From the NCBI RefSeq assembly GCF_019925205.1, contig NC_083564.1, positions 36,804,447 to 36,868,446 on the forward strand: 64,000 nucleotides of DNA, read 5' to 3'. The DNA comes from Metopolophium dirhodum (taxonomy: Eukaryota > Arthropoda > Insecta > Hemiptera > Aphididae). The position numbers and the translations under genes were made by a program. Positions 25,158-38,996 of the stretch are shown one piece after another (the stretch's first letter is position 1; each line of letters starts with the position of its first letter). Under the pieces are notes generated by a model that saw only the letters and a program-made list of their open reading frames with translations, ran no database searches and was not told where the DNA came from.

Positions 25158-28100
25158 CGTATGTATATATAATATATATGTATTTAGTTAATTTGTGTGA
25201 ATTAGATTTTAATTCTGCGTACTGCTTACAATTGTAAATTAATAGACAAGCAAGTACGTTCGTCAATAAATTCAACAATGTAAATTTAAAAAAAACTTAT
25301 TATTAATTATTATATGGCAAAAATTTCGTATATGATTTCAGAATTCTCCTTATCATGGTTATTAATATAGATATAAAAACAAATAGCTTTCCAACAATTC
25401 CTTTTTTAAAAAAAAGCTTTGCGTCAATAGCAATTGTCAACCCCTCCTAAAATCGTTCCTCCAGTAGGTACTTAAGCTGGTATTGCCAATATATATATAA
25501 GAGTTAATAAAACCCAAATAGTAAACAGGTGGCGATGGCGTAATGATGGTGGGAAGAGATCATTATAATTTATAATACGCGTGCACGTTCGAAATCAATG
25601 TAATATATTTATATAATATTACTATATTAAGGGGAGTATATGTGGGTAAAATATATCAGTAAATGTATACCTTTGTATATCGTTGTAACTATTACAGTAT
25701 TACATAATTAAATAATATAATTTTTATTAGAATATTTATTAATATATTTTAGGTAGCCAGGTACCTATTTATAATGTGCCAAGTTTAAGCAGTCTTTAAA
25801 TCTTAAAAGTAAAATGTTGTTTGATGGTAGATGGTTAATTTTTCAAAACATTTGTATTTACTTTAGCCATTTTGAAGGTATCAGAATATCATACTTTAAC
25901 CATTATGCCTAGGTATCTATCTCAATGAGTCATAACAATAATATATCTATAAAAAGTGTAGTCAGAGTGGGTCGAAAAGTGTAAATTTTACCAACGTAAA
26001 ACAAAATATAGGTATGTTACAATACTAACTAAACAATATAATATAGATGAATACGCGTTATAATAATCGCGTGAAATATATTTACTCGTTTCGTCTGAAT
26101 AGTGGGCGCATTATATTATCAACCATATTTCATTTTATGTTTATTCATTGCACACACCATACAATAACAATACAATTATTGTAGTAAATCATTTTTTTTC
26201 ACTTGCCTAATTTATTTTTTCATTTAGTTTTGAGAGACATTGGTCAGCGTCAAGCAAACGGACACATATATCTATAATAGTTACGTTTTTAGGTCAAAGT
26301 ATGAAATATTGATTCGTTTTTAATTCCCCTGTAGTCTTATTGTAATATACCTACTCAAGTCTCTATAATAACTTATTATAATACATTCTGAATTCCCATT
26401 ATTATCGGGAGATATATCTCATGTCACAATGAGTTGTGCTGTAAGGTAACGAGTTAAAATTTTATTTTTTCAAAAAACATAAAACATAAGCCTAATAACA
26501 ACCAATTAGTAAACATTTATAATATTATTAATTATGATGACCATTAATGCCCATTAACTTATTGTGCTGTGTCATATTATGTAGGTATCCGCTTAGGTAC
26601 TGCTAGGATAAACCGCAGCTGATATCAAATCAGAATTTATGTTTCTACTGTGCGTTATATTATACTATAATATTATATTATGTATTTATTATAACCGGTT
26701 ATTTTGGCCGCCTAAGGACTAATAAATACAATGGACTAATTGACTGATAAAATATTTAAAACAAAATATATTTGTATTAAATATAATATATTATACCGTA
26801 TAAAATAGTAGCATTCGTGTTATTAGAACTCTTTCGCTTTTTAAGAGCCATTGTGTCTAATCGAAAAACATCAATGTCAATAAAATCAGAAAAACACAAC
26901 ATAGGTACTTAAACGCACACACTGTCGTTTTTCGTATATGTGTATGCAATATTCTGCATCGACGAAATAATAAAATGTTTATAAAACACTTGATGAGTGT
27001 GTATGCCACGATTTTATACCTACGTAAATGTCCGTAAAGAAGAAATAAACTATTTGGACAACACAATAAATTAAGAATAAGTCAGTCATTCTGACACGCA
27101 CAATTTCAAGTTATTATTGTTACGGTTTAAAGAACCGCAGTGTTCGAAACAAAAGATGTTTTATCGTTTCTACGGAAAACACTGCTTATATAGCACTGGT
27201 GTATTAAACTATATTATACAATATAAAATATTGCACCGAAAATTACAAAACAAAGTGGAAATAATGTATGAAGACTCGACAAGACGTGTATTCGTATGGG
27301 CGATTACACCTTCTTACCATTTTAAACGCACAATGTCAACTACACGCGTCACCTCAGGTAGATAGTATAATATTAAAACATTGCAATTTGTTTCAGTTTG
27401 CTGTGTGTCTAATTCTTTTCATGTGAAATCCTGTTAAAGCCAAGGGCGTATATATAATATTCTTTTCCCCTCTTGGAGACATTTTTTTTTTAGAATTTTT
27501 ACCAACATTTTTATTTTTATTTTACCGAATTCTATTATATATTTAGCATATATGCTAATTCTATATAATCAGCCTACAACAATAAACATACGTTTTTCAA
27601 TTCATCCCCCCACGCCATACATTTACGGTTGCCCTTGTTTGTACCTATATTCATTATATATTATCTACATAATATACTCGTGGCTATAGCCTATAATATA
27701 TACGCTGTATATACTATCTGGCTTCATTATTTCACCGGTTAGTGACGGTATGTCACCTCGGTTTCACAGCTCAATAAACTACTCCCCCTCCCAGACCACA
27801 TATATCAAATGATTTCGATTTACAATCGTGATTCATGATTCATATTGAAAAGTATATGATTCCATAAAAGAGATCTACTATCTGCAGTCCCTGAATGGAT
27901 TTAATCTTATTTTTATCGACAGAAAAAAAAAAACAATTCCACTAGATTTTAATTTTCAATTCTCAACTGACGTACATATGTGTATAAATATACCTATGTC
28001 CTATGTATAATATGTTATGTATTATGCATCATATTTTATGTATAGCGATGCGCATAATATGGTCGTACGATATACGAGAAAACAAATTGATTATAATAAT

Positions 28101-29636
28101 TGACAACTGTCGGTTACTTCTTACATGATATAAAATGCATCTGTTCATTTTATTGTACACTTCATTTAGCGATACAGGCATCGTGGTTATCTGAAATCGC
28201 TCTGGGTTTATTGTTCATTGTTCAATCATTATTCACACGTATATAGTTTTTTACCAGATGATATAGTGGGTAATTGTATATTATAATATATACCTATTAA
28301 AATGTATATTTTAATTAAATATTATATTATATAACTTATAATAATAATATTTTACATTATAAACTAGTCACTAGCTACCACCCGCTATTTCTAATCGATC
28401 CTAATCGGATAACACCTTACACCGAATACGATAATAATTATTAATTGTTTCAGTCGTATAATTAAATGATAGAAGGCGATCAATGTCTTACAGGAAATGC
28501 ATACCGGCAATGTTTGGATTGGATTTGAATAGGTATTATATTATTGTTATTACAAAGTTATATATAGTCTCTTTGTGCAACACTCACACTTTGCAGCATC
28601 GTTATTCATTAGTCGTCGAAAAACTCAAACCTATATCAATAATATAATATTATATTATATTGGTACAAAACATAATAATAATTCACTCGAGTTCCCGTTT
28701 ATATACTTTATATCCGCCCATTTCCCCGGTCATTGGATTTAAAATAATATAATATATATCTACCGCGCCTCCGACAACGACGAAGACGGCGTGTACCGAC
28801 ACAACCGACATGTACTCGTTGTTGTTTTTGTAATTTTCGTTTTAACGCGTTCATAAATAATTTACGGTCGTTGGGTGAAATGCGCGTGTTATGCGACTTC
28901 ATATACATGGCATATATGTATAATATATATAATATATGTAATATATTTCTCGCCGTTTACCGTCACACGCTGCGCATTAATCCGGCCACTCGAAAACTCT
29001 AGAAGTCTGCGAGAAAACTGTCTGGGAATCTCGTGCAACAGGGTACATCGGTGTACATACATTATCGGCATTATAATACAGCCGTATACAAATGCAAACC
29101 GTGAACTGTGTGTACGAGCGAAAAGGTTTAAATACGTGTTTGGTGAAATATTGTAAGTTATTGGACCGATATATCGGGCACGAAATACGATAGGTACCTA
29201 CAGTAATATAATATTATGGTAAAATAATAATTTATGATCCAAATTTGATTATTATTTCATGTCTTAATTTTCAGATTTACAACTTATATCCTTTTCAGGT
29301 TTTCGCATGATATATAAAGTGATTGGAATTTGGATTTATTGTAAATAATACGAAAATTCATTTATAGCTATTCTATAAATTATTTATATAATTTCCTACC
29401 CGCGGTTTTCCATTATTTATCAAAGTATTTTATTTTTTTTTTTTACGTAGAATATTCACAAATGTGCCCCTGTTAGTTGCTGAACAAGTGATTTTTTCAA
29501 TAAATTATATTTCTGAAACAAATAGCACTAATACCTTTATTCGTTAACATGCATAACATTATATAATATTATAAATATCTTCAAATGTAATACCTATCGA
29601 CATTTCAGTTATCGTTCTATATTTTATGAAATGTAA
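25158..29636. other. AT-rich non-coding stretch
   Basis: No coding region recognised. An open plus-strand frame at 27117-27365 ends near CACCTCAG|GTAGAT, a donor-like site, but its peptide is not recognised. A CpG patch at 28760-29050 contains short frames on both strands without domains. Confidence 0.45.
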
Positions 29637-29644
29637 TAGGTTAC

Positions 29645-29795
29645 CAGTGGCGGATCCAGGGCTTAATTTTGGTAGGGGCATGGGGGAAAAGTACAAAAAT
29701 TTCCAAAATTGGCTAAACACAGTGTAAAACAAAGGAAAACTATAGGGGGGGGGGGAGCAAATTCCCCTTTTTCCCTCCCCCTGGATCCACCACTG
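29645..29795. mobile_element. hAT-type MITE, 151 bp, with 8-bp target duplication
   Basis: Terminal inverted repeats CAGTGGCGGATCCAGGG (left) and CAGTGGTGGATCCAGGG (right, inverted) match at 16 of 17 bases. The 8-bp sequence TAGGTTAC flanks both sides exactly (29637-29644, 29796-29803), the duplication length of hAT transposons, and CAGTGGCGG is a common hAT terminus. The interior has an 11-base G run and no coding capacity, so transposition would need a transposase in trans. Confidence 0.92.
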
Positions 29796-29803
29796 TAGGT
29801 TAC

Positions 29804-32800
29804 CTACATAGATACATGTACTATGATACATTGTCCATGAGACAAACTAATACAACCAAAATATTATACTTGGATCTTGCTGGACAATGCTGGTCTTGGA
29901 TATTATATATATATCATTAATTTACATATATTAAACACAGGTAAACATGAGATACGAAATTATATGAAAATATGAAATAAAAATGTTTTGAAAAATTATT
30001 TCGTATTACGTGGTATACTATGAAATATAATTAGAATATGAATCGTTAGAACACGTTAAGCATAGATAAGTCAATAAGTATATTAAGTATTAACATCCAA
30101 AAAATAAATGTCAGGTCGCAATATATTATGAGAATAAATTATATACCTACTATATAAGATATAGGTAGGCATATTACTATTAGTATATATGTATATAATA
30201 TATACTCTAATTGGCAAATACAGTTAGCTGCAGTAGGTAGTAGATAATATGTACCATTGTACATACACTCCCGCGAACAAGACAGTCAAACAATTAAATT
30301 TGTTCCCGTAAATCGTAAGTTACGATTATAATATATAGTAACAACCTAAATACCAACACATTCCGTCTAGTCGTCGTTGGGTAGACGCACGTAGGATATG
30401 TAGAAAACCGAGAAGAACATTGTATTATTATATCGTTGCATTTTTCGGGAGGAAGACTAACAGAAACTATGGAGAGTGTGAGCGCTGTAAACCTGCTGAT
30501 ATCCGGAGCAGGCTCATGGCGATGTGTCGGGGACACCTATAGTAAACGTGCGTCCTTCAAGCGACCTCAAAATACCTACAACAGCAGAACTAATATAATT
30601 ACATAGGACGTCGCAACGAACCAGTGAAATAATAATAACAATTGAATCCCCCCAAAAAAAAGTCAAGTAAATTCCATTGAGACATTTTTTTCCTTATTTT
30701 TGTATTGCCTTATTATACCTACCTATAATAATTTATAAACCGAGCAAACACGTCATAAAAAAATGTGTGCACACGTGAGGATGCAGTCCTAAAAAAATCG
30801 AGAAAATACCCGATGCGCACCCGCGAGCAAAGGGAAATAGGTATACTTAGAGTAGCCACCAGCCAGGTAAGGCTGGCCTTTGGGACCATAGCCTTTTCAC
30901 GGATAACCAACAATTCATAAATCATAAGTAATACATAACGATATTTCAGCTGAGTGAACAAACAATCGATTTACTTTCATAAAATATTGTAAATCGGATC
31001 ATATTAAATAAAAAATAAGCCAAACACATATATATTGCATTAACCAAAAATCTCAATGGTGACTTTATATAGTTAAAAAGTATAAATTTATTGTATAGTT
31101 ATAGACTATAGTCTATAAGCTGTTGAACAATATGGTAATAGATAAAACAATACTATACATTATGCCATTGTTGTATATTAAATTATAAGTGAACAAAATA
31201 TACTGACACTTTGATGACAAGTCGACTGTGTGTTCTACATAGTATAGGTATAGCCGTATATATATATATATATAGTATATTCGTATTATATCATATACCT
31301 ATAAAATGTTATGTTGAGCTTAGGTCGTTAATTATTTTGTTGCCAAAGGCCGCACACCGTCGCATTTAAAATCAAAAACAAACAAAAATGGCCAGGACGG
31401 CAACATATACCCATATAATATAATTTAACTGCAGTGTCTGGTGCATGTGATTTAATGCACTTTTGCACGCGCCCACACACACACACACAAATCAGATCGT
31501 CCAACGTTAATGTTAACGTGACGCGTTCGGTCGCATTTACAATTTGTTACCTTTATAGTAAAGCGGGTAAACTGGCTGCAGGAGAGGGACAGTAAAATAC
31601 GTCGTTGTTTGGGGCCGGGAGCGTTATCAAAACGACCTGCTATCACGCCATCCGCGTACAGTAGACAGCACAGAACCTCAGTATACGTAGGTATAACTGC
31701 AATCAGCCGATTGCAGAACACAACGTGGCGGCGGCCTTGTTTTGTCTCGAGTTCAGAGTTCGGGTGTCCGCCACCCGGATTGCATTAAAACAGCGTTCAA
31801 TAATGGTACCTAATGATAATCGCATTAAAAGATTGTTCAGTATTTCATTATTATTTGAACCGTGGGCCCGGACGAAAAAAAAATATTGAATTTATAGGTA
31901 GGTACTAGGTACATATAGTTACGATCGACGAGATTGTTTCCCTTAACGAGCCTAATAATTTCTGAATCGCTTATAACACGCTATATAGCTTATCATACAC
32001 TTGGTCGATATACAGAAACCGTACGCCCATTTTAACGTACATTATGAGATACGTCGCGTTTTTTCAACAGCCTTCACGGTGGAAACATAAACAGAATAAT
32101 AACAACATATAATGGGTACAAGGTACCTACTGATAACATAATCCACAAAAAACAAAACACTGCAATAGTGGCAAAAATATAAATTTACTTTTGTTTTTTA
32201 ATATACTCCCAAACGCGTTATAAATATAAGTCACTTTAACATTTTGTCGGTAGCAATGTAAGTGACTTAAACAAATCTTAACGCCGAAGTGTCCAGTATG
32301 ACGCCTACTTCCATGTGCAACTTTTTATTTTAAGGGTAACCTATTGAACAAATTATATTTTATGAAATACACCATATTATTCAGAAAATCTAAAAAAACA
32401 ACATTATGAAAAGTGAAAACAATATATTACTTTTCAATGACCTTACTTTGAATGTTTTTGTCAAACAATAACTACGGTAAAGAAAAAACCATTATTATTT
32501 AATTTCTCAATCTTTAACAAATCTAAACGATTTGACTAAATTTTATCAAAATATTCATCATCTTATTAATTCAATCTTTTTATTCTTATAGGAATAATAA
32601 AATTTAAAAAAAAATTATTGATTAGGTAGTAGGTACAATAATAATGCAGGCGGTACTTTATCGTCGGGGTCGGGCTGTAGCCTGTAGACTATGGTAACTG
32701 GTAAGTAAATAATTATTGTTTATAAAATAAACAATATTATATCAAGTAAAATATTGAAATAACTATAGAGAATAGATACTGTTAGCTGTTCAGCATTGAA

Positions 32801-33140
32801 TAGAACTGTCACTTAATTATTTATACTGTATGTAATAGATACACCGTACACTGTATACTCGTTTTACATTACAGATACGCGATACTATGATAGACAAGAC
32901 AAGAGACGGACGAAAATTACAAGTCATTCGAGTCCTATTAGTGCATTTTTGTGATGATTTTTAATTTTTATTAATTTTACGTTATTGACATTGTAGAATA
33001 TTTGTAATAATTTCTCAAATCATTATATATCGCCTATGTTCAAAAAAAAATTATTTTCCGTTCTTAGAATATTTTGATAAATAAAAGTTCTTGTTTCTAC
33101 AGGTAGGTAATAGGGGGTAAAACACGATTGCGTACGATTG
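29804..33140. other. Non-coding stretch
   Basis: AT-rich with CpG patches at 30290-30540, 30750-30900 and 31480-31790, a (TA)n tract at 31256-31274 and a (CA)n tract at 31473-31489. Short frames in the patches show no domains. Confidence 0.45.
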
Positions 33141-33189
33141 AGGTCCATTTCAATGGCCCCCCCCCCCACTTTCGAAATTTGAACCTCTG

Positions 33190-33405
33190 ACCATGCCAAA
33201 CGTTTGTGCATCGTTTGTGCAGAAATGTGCACCAAGTCCAATCGTTTGTGCACAAAAACTGAAAGCTCTAACCCTAAAACAAAATGGGGGGGGGGCATTG
33301 AAACAGTAGCCCTCCCACATTGAATATTTGGATTTTTGAATGTGCCAAACGTTTGTGCATCGTTTGTGCAGAAATGTGCACCAGGTTTGTGCACAAAAAC
33401 TCCCA
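33190..33405. repeat. Two-copy 149-bp cassette of TTTGTGCA boxes
   Basis: Two direct copies begin TGCCAAACGTTTGTGCATCG at 33194 and 33343. Each holds two adjacent CGTTTGTGCA boxes, a GAAATGTGCACCA segment and a further GTTTGTGCACAAAAACT. Poly-C and poly-G runs (33161-33170, 33287-33296) flank or separate the copies. The frames that cross it on the minus strand are repeat-driven. It may be part of a MITE or a short tandem repeat. Confidence 0.75.
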
Positions 33406-33449
33406 GCGATAACCAAAAAACAAAGTGAGGGGTATTAACACGAGGGTCC

Positions 33450-34219
33450 CCCTTTTTTGAAATTTTAAATATTTGTCATATTAATAAATGTTGTTTACGT
33501 ACCTAATAGGTTAAATAGAATTTTACTATTGCCATGTAAACGTCTAGAAATAGTAGGGCAGTAGGTTCATAATATATTATATTTAACTATTGTATTATAA
33601 TAATATGAATAATATAATAATATTATGTTTTAAATATTCCTAGGTTATTTAAAAATTAAATACCAGCGTTTCTAAAATACAAATACAAAAATCTTAATTT
33701 AAAATATCTAAAAACATAACTACCGCTTATAAATTATAACCACAGGTTAGCAATACTAACTTAAAAATAAAAAGTTATAAATTAATATAATAATTGCTTA
33801 AGTCGTATACAACCGAACGCAACTTAACCTAATAACTATTAGTTGTTACATCTTATAATACGTATTTTGGGTATAACATTTAATTTTACACTTTTAATTT
33901 AATTCTGAATTGAAAATGTACCCCTCATAGAGTTTTTTACTGTTATTAAAATAAACATTATTATTTATATGTAATATTATACCTACTCAGCACTCAATAT
34001 TTTTATAATTGGCAAGAAAACATACATTTGCACCAATAACCACATTATCTTTCTTGAATTACTGTTAGAAGCAATCATAATAAGATATACAGCAAGTTTA
34101 TAATTTAAGTTAATTTTTTTAAAAAATATTAAAAATATTATCGATTTCTTGTGTTAAATTAACAAAATTGTTTTAATACTATATTAATTAAACAAACAAA
34201 TCTGAATTCTTCCAGTACA
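33450..34219. other. AT-rich stretch, nothing recognised
   Basis: Very AT-rich sequence without coding frames or repeat ends that could be supported. Confidence 0.5.
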
Positions 34220-34227
34220 CACTATAC

Positions 34228-34960
34228 CAGTGGTCGGCAACCGGCGGCCCGCTTTAAATTTTACGACAACGACATTTAATCGAATATTATATCAAAAAAA
34301 TCATATTGTATAAAATATATAATTGAACGTTTCTATCAGTCATATTTTATAATGGTAGATATACCTCGACATTAACCGATAAGATACCTAGAGTAGATAC
34401 GACGAGTGTATTTGGATTATAATATTAATTTTCTATTCTGTTCAGTAAAGTAAAACGTTGCGTTTTTCAACTACTCTCCAATCCATTTAATATTGATTTT
34501 GAAGATGTTGCTGTTGAGCTTCAAATGGAAATAATAGATTTGCAGTCACAAGATATCTTAAAAGACTCATTCAAAGCATCTCCTTTACTTTTTTTCGTTG
34601 AACTTCCGGCATCATTTTCAAAAATTAAAAATATAGCTGCAAAATACTTCAGTATGTTTGGATCCACTTACGTGTGTGAACAGGCCTTTTCTCATATGAA
34701 AAAAATTAAAAATCCATACCGTTCACGTTTAATTAATGAACATCTCCACCATGTACTTCGAGCCAGCACAAGAAATTTTAATGTGGAAATTTAAAAAATA
34801 ATAAACAATATCCAACAACAAAAATCAAATTAAGCCTAAAGCAGTTGTAATTTCCATACTTTTATATTATTAAAAACTGTAATTTTTATGCTCTATTATT
34901 TTAAAGTTTTAAACAGTTATTTTTTTCTTTTTACCTTCTTCAAAAGGTTGCCGACCACTG
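34228..34960 (+). mobile_element. Internally deleted hAT transposon with perfect 8-bp target duplication
   Basis: The ends are CAGTGGTCGGCAACC on the left and, inverted, the same 15 bases on the right. CACTATAC is duplicated exactly at both sides (34220-34227, 34961-34968), the 8-bp duplication typical of hAT insertions. The 733-bp body retains only the last part of a hAT transposase gene on the plus strand and an AT-rich remainder, so it is a non-autonomous deletion derivative of a full element that should exist elsewhere in the genome. The perfect duplication indicates a fairly young insertion. Confidence 0.93.
34429..34794 (+). pseudogene. hAT transposase, C-terminal dimerisation fragment
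   Basis: About 121 codons are open from just after a stop at 34426 to the TAA ending at 34794, without a natural start. The peptide includes LLSNPFNIDFEDVAVELQME, then FGSTYVCEQAFSHMKKIKNP and SRLINEHLHHVLRAST. This is the C-terminal hAT dimerisation region as in the GTF2IRD2/SCAND3/ZBED-like (Charlie-type) branch; in that region the conserved tryptophan-less YxCEQxFS and R(S)RLxxEHLxxxLR motifs are kept. BED zinc finger and the catalytic DDE core are missing. An internal ATG at 34525 would give 89 residues, but this is not expected to be a functional protein. It could at most act as a dimerising inhibitor. Confidence 0.85.
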
Positions 34961-35436
34961 CACTATACTATATTAATAACTATCAGGCACATCATTAGAA
35001 CTTTTTTTCAGGGTGTTCTGAGTGGTTCAGATACATTTTGTACATGAACAATGCCACAACAGACTGTTTTTTTCATAAGCTACAGTGATTACTTAGATAA
35101 ATAATTTAATTTATTTTAACACAACATAGGTAGAGTAGCACTGCAAGTACTATGGTTTTAAATTTATATTCTAAGTTATAAATGGATATTATATAATATG
35201 AACTTTTGATTAATTAACAATGTTTAAATAATACTACGTATATGGTTATATAATGTTTTTTTCATATAAATAAGGAAATATTTTAACACGGACGTAAATG
35301 TATCCGTATATAATACACTATATATTATAGTCTGTATTCTGGAACACAGTTGTTAAATTATTATTTAAATCTATAATCTATTAGAATGTTAGTTTAACAA
35401 TTAATATAATACTTACTAGTAAAAATACTTTTTAAG

Positions 35437-35514
35437 AGTATTCAAATACAGATACCTGTTTTGAAATGTATGTAAAATACGCGTATTCAAGTGATTAAAA
35501 AGTATTTGAATACT
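35437..35514. repeat. Short inverted repeat (13-bp arms)
   Basis: AGTATTCAAATAC at 35437-35449 is exactly inverted at 35502-35514, with further partial pairing (AAAAATACTTTTT / AAAAAGTATTT) around it. It may be a small AT-rich MITE; no target duplication was identified. Confidence 0.6.
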
Positions 35515-35622
35515 TTTGCTCAAGTCGGTACTTAATGAGAATTTATCATAGCTGAACTGAGTTCCAAAAATTGAACTTAAGATTTATAGTTTTTTAAAAA
35601 TACTTGAAATCCTAACTTCATC

Positions 35623-35782
35623 AATATTAGTCTTATCGACTTGAAGTCTTTAAGATACAACGCAGTCAAGCCTTTTAAATTGTTAGATATGTTTTTAAAA
35701 TTCGTATTATATCGAAAACGTAAATCATTTAATATTGGTCGTATCGACTTAAAGTCTTCAAGATTCAACGCAGCAAAGCCTT
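35623..35782. repeat. Two-copy 108-bp tandem repeat
   Basis: AATATTAGTCTTATCGACTT (35623) recurs as AATATTGGTCGTATCGACTT (35731). The match runs on through AAGTCTT-AAGAT-CAACGCAG-AAGCCTT, about 52 bases with some six mismatches. Spurious frames on the minus strand are repeat-driven. Confidence 0.8.
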
Positions 35783-36305
35783 GAAATCAAATTTACATTC
35801 TCAAAAAAGTATCGACACTAAGATTGACAAACGAAAATTTCCCGCCAAATTAATTTTTAAATAATTCAAATTTTGAACACATTTTTTAATTTATCATATA
35901 TTAAAAAACTAAAAAACCCAACCAACTGTACCAACATTCCATACTAATTATACGAATGGCGATACCAATATAAAAATTAATTTATGCAGGTATTCTATGA
36001 AAAATATCTATTTCCATATTAAAATATTATTGAATAATTCAAAAAAACTTCAAAATCAATATTTAATATTCAATATTTATAAAGGCAACTGCCTTTTAGG
36101 AAACCAAAAAAAAATTTGAAAAAATTTAACTGTAGGAATACACATTACAAAGTACAAACTAAAATGCCCTGAATCTTAAACAAAAAAAACTATTTAAAAT
36201 ATTTAGTTCATTAAAGATAAGGATTATTCAAGGGTACCCGATTGTCAAAGTTTAAAAAATTTGGCGAGAGGTAAAATCATAAAAAAAAAATTGAAGGAGG
36301 GTGTT

Positions 36306-38996
36306 GGCGCCCGCAGGCAAATGAATTTTAGAAAACAAAAAAAAATTGAAAATAAAAACTTCAAACTAAATCGTCCAGAATCTTAAACAGAAAAAAACTA
36401 TTCAAAATCTTTAGTTCATTAATGATGGATTATTCAAAGTGCACCAGATTTTCAATGTTCAAAAAGTATATACAAAAAATTCAACTAGTCACATAACTAA
36501 AAAAAAATTGAAGGAGGGTGTTGGCGCCCGCAGGCAAATGCATTTTAGAAAACAAAAAAAAATTATAAAAAAAAATATTATTGTAGGAATACACATTACA
36601 ATGTCTATACAAAAAATTCAACTAGTCACATAACTAAAAAAAAAATTGAAGGAGGGTGTTGGCGCCCGCAAGCAAATGCATTTTAGAAAACAAAAAAAAA
36701 TTTAAAAAAATATATTATTGTAGGAATACACATAACAAAGTCAATACAAAAAATTCAACTAGTCACATAACAAAAAAAAAAAAATTGAAGGAGGGTGTTG
36801 GCGCCCGCAGGCAAATGCATTTTAGAAAACAAAAAAAAATTTAAATTAAAAACTTCAAACTAAATCGTCCAGAATCTTAAACAGAAAAAAACTATTCAAA
36901 ATATTTAGTTCATTAATGATGGGTTATTCAAAGTGCACCAGATTTTCAATGTTCAAAATGTATATACAAAAAATTCAGTTAAAGTTACATAACAAAAAAA
37001 AAATTGAAAGAGGGTGTTGGCGCCCGCAGGCAAATGCATTTTAGAAAACAAAAAAAAATTATAAAAAAAAATATTATTGTAGGAATACACATTACAATGT
37101 CTATACAAAAAATTCAACTAGTCACATAACTAAAAAAAAAATTGAAGGAGGGTGTTGGCGCCCGCAAGCAAATGCATTTTAGAAAACAAAAAAAAATTTA
37201 AAAAAATATATTATTGTAGGAATACACATAACAAAGTCTATACAAAAAATTCAACTAGTCACATAACAAAAAAAAAAATTGAAGGAGGGTGTTGGCGCCC
37301 GCAGGCAAATGCATTTTAGAAAATAAAAAAAAATTGAAATTAAAAACTTCAAACTAAATCGTCCAGAATCTTAAACAGAAAAAAACTATTCAAAATATTT
37401 AGTTCATTAATGATGGATTATTCAAAGTGCACCAGATTTTCAATGTTCAAAATGTATATACAAAAAATTCAGTTAAAGTTACATAACAAAAAAAAAATTG
37501 AAAGAGGGTGTTGGCGCCCGCAGGCAAATGCATTTTAGAAAACAAAAAAAAATTATAAAAAAAAATATTATTGTAGGAATACACATAACAATCTCTATAC
37601 GAAAAATTCAACTAGTCACATAACTAAAAAAAAAAATTGAAGGAGGGTGTTGGCACCCGCAGGCAAATGCATTTTAGAAAACAAAAAAAAATTGAAAATA
37701 AAAACTTCAAACTAAAATGTCTAGAATCTTAAACAGAAAAAACTATTCAAAATATTTAGTTCATTAATGATGGATTATTCAAAGTGCACCAGATTTTCAA
37801 TGTTCAAAAAGTATATACAAAAAATTCAACTAGTCACATAACTAAAAAAAAATTGAAGGAGGGTGTTGGCGCCCGCAGGCAAATGCATTTTAGAAAACAA
37901 AAAAAAATTATAAAAAAAAATATTATTGTAGGAATACACATTACAATGTCTATACAAAAAATTCAACTAGTCACATAACTAAAAAAAAAATTGAAGGAGG
38001 GTGTTGGCGCCCGCAAGCAAATGCATTTTAGAAAACAAAAAAAAATTTAAAAAAATATATTATTGTAGGAATACACATAACAAAGTCAATACAAAAAATT
38101 CAACTAGTCACATAACAAAAAAAAAAAAATTGAAGGAGGGTGTTGGCGCCCGCAGGCAAATGCATTTTAGAAAACAAAAAAAAATTGAAATTAAAAACTT
38201 CAAACTAAATCGTCCAGAATCTTAAACAGAAAAAAACTATTCAAAATATTTAGTTCATTAATGATGGATTATTCAAAGTGCACCAGATTTTCAATGTTCA
38301 AAATGTATATACAAAAAATTCAGTTAAAGTTACATAACAAAAAAAAAATTGAAAGAGGGTGCTGGCGCCCGCAGGCAAATGCATTTTAGAAAACAAAAAA
38401 AAATTATAAAAAAAAATATTATTGTAGGAATACACATTACAATGTCTATACAAAAAATTCAACTAGTCACATAACTAAAAAAAAAATTGAAGGAGGGTGT
38501 TGGCGCCCGCAAGCAAATGCATTTTAGAAAACAAAAAAAAATTTAAAAAAATATATTATTGTAGGAATACACATAACAAAGTCTATACAAAAAATTCAAC
38601 TAGTCACATAACAAAAAAAAAAATTGAAGGAGGGTGTTGGCGCCCGCAGGCAAATGCATTTTAGAAAATAAAAAAAAATTGAAATTAAAAACTTCAAACT
38701 AAATCGTCCAGAATCTTAAACAGAAAAAAACTATTCAAAATATTTAGTTCATTAATGATGGATTATTCAAAGTGCACCAGATTTTCAATGTTCAAAATGT
38801 ATATACAAAAAATTCAGTTAAAGTTACATAACAAAAAAAAAATTGAAAGAGGGTGTTGGCGCCCGCAGGCAAATGCATTTTAGAAAACAAAAAAAAATTA
38901 TAAAAAAAAATATTATTGTAGGAATACACATAACAATCTCTATACGAAAAATTCAACTAGTCACATAACTAAAAAAAAAAATTGAAGGAGGGTGTT
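36306..38996 (+). repeat. 1,345-bp higher-order block, two copies
   Basis: The spacing series 217-138-139-219-138-137-219-139 from 36306 is repeated as 216-138-139-219-138-137-219-139 from 37652. Each block therefore holds eight monomers, in which one long-short-short group has lost a short unit (the 219-139 pair). The order of sequence variants also repeats: GCAAGCAAATG at 36661 and 38006. Copies are nearly identical, which points to a recent block duplication. Confidence 0.9.

Noticed and set aside
33023..33416. Minus-strand frames of 88 and 123 codons with repeated HFCTNDAQTFG
   Set aside because: Generated by the 149-bp direct repeat and C/G runs; no domain or splice context.
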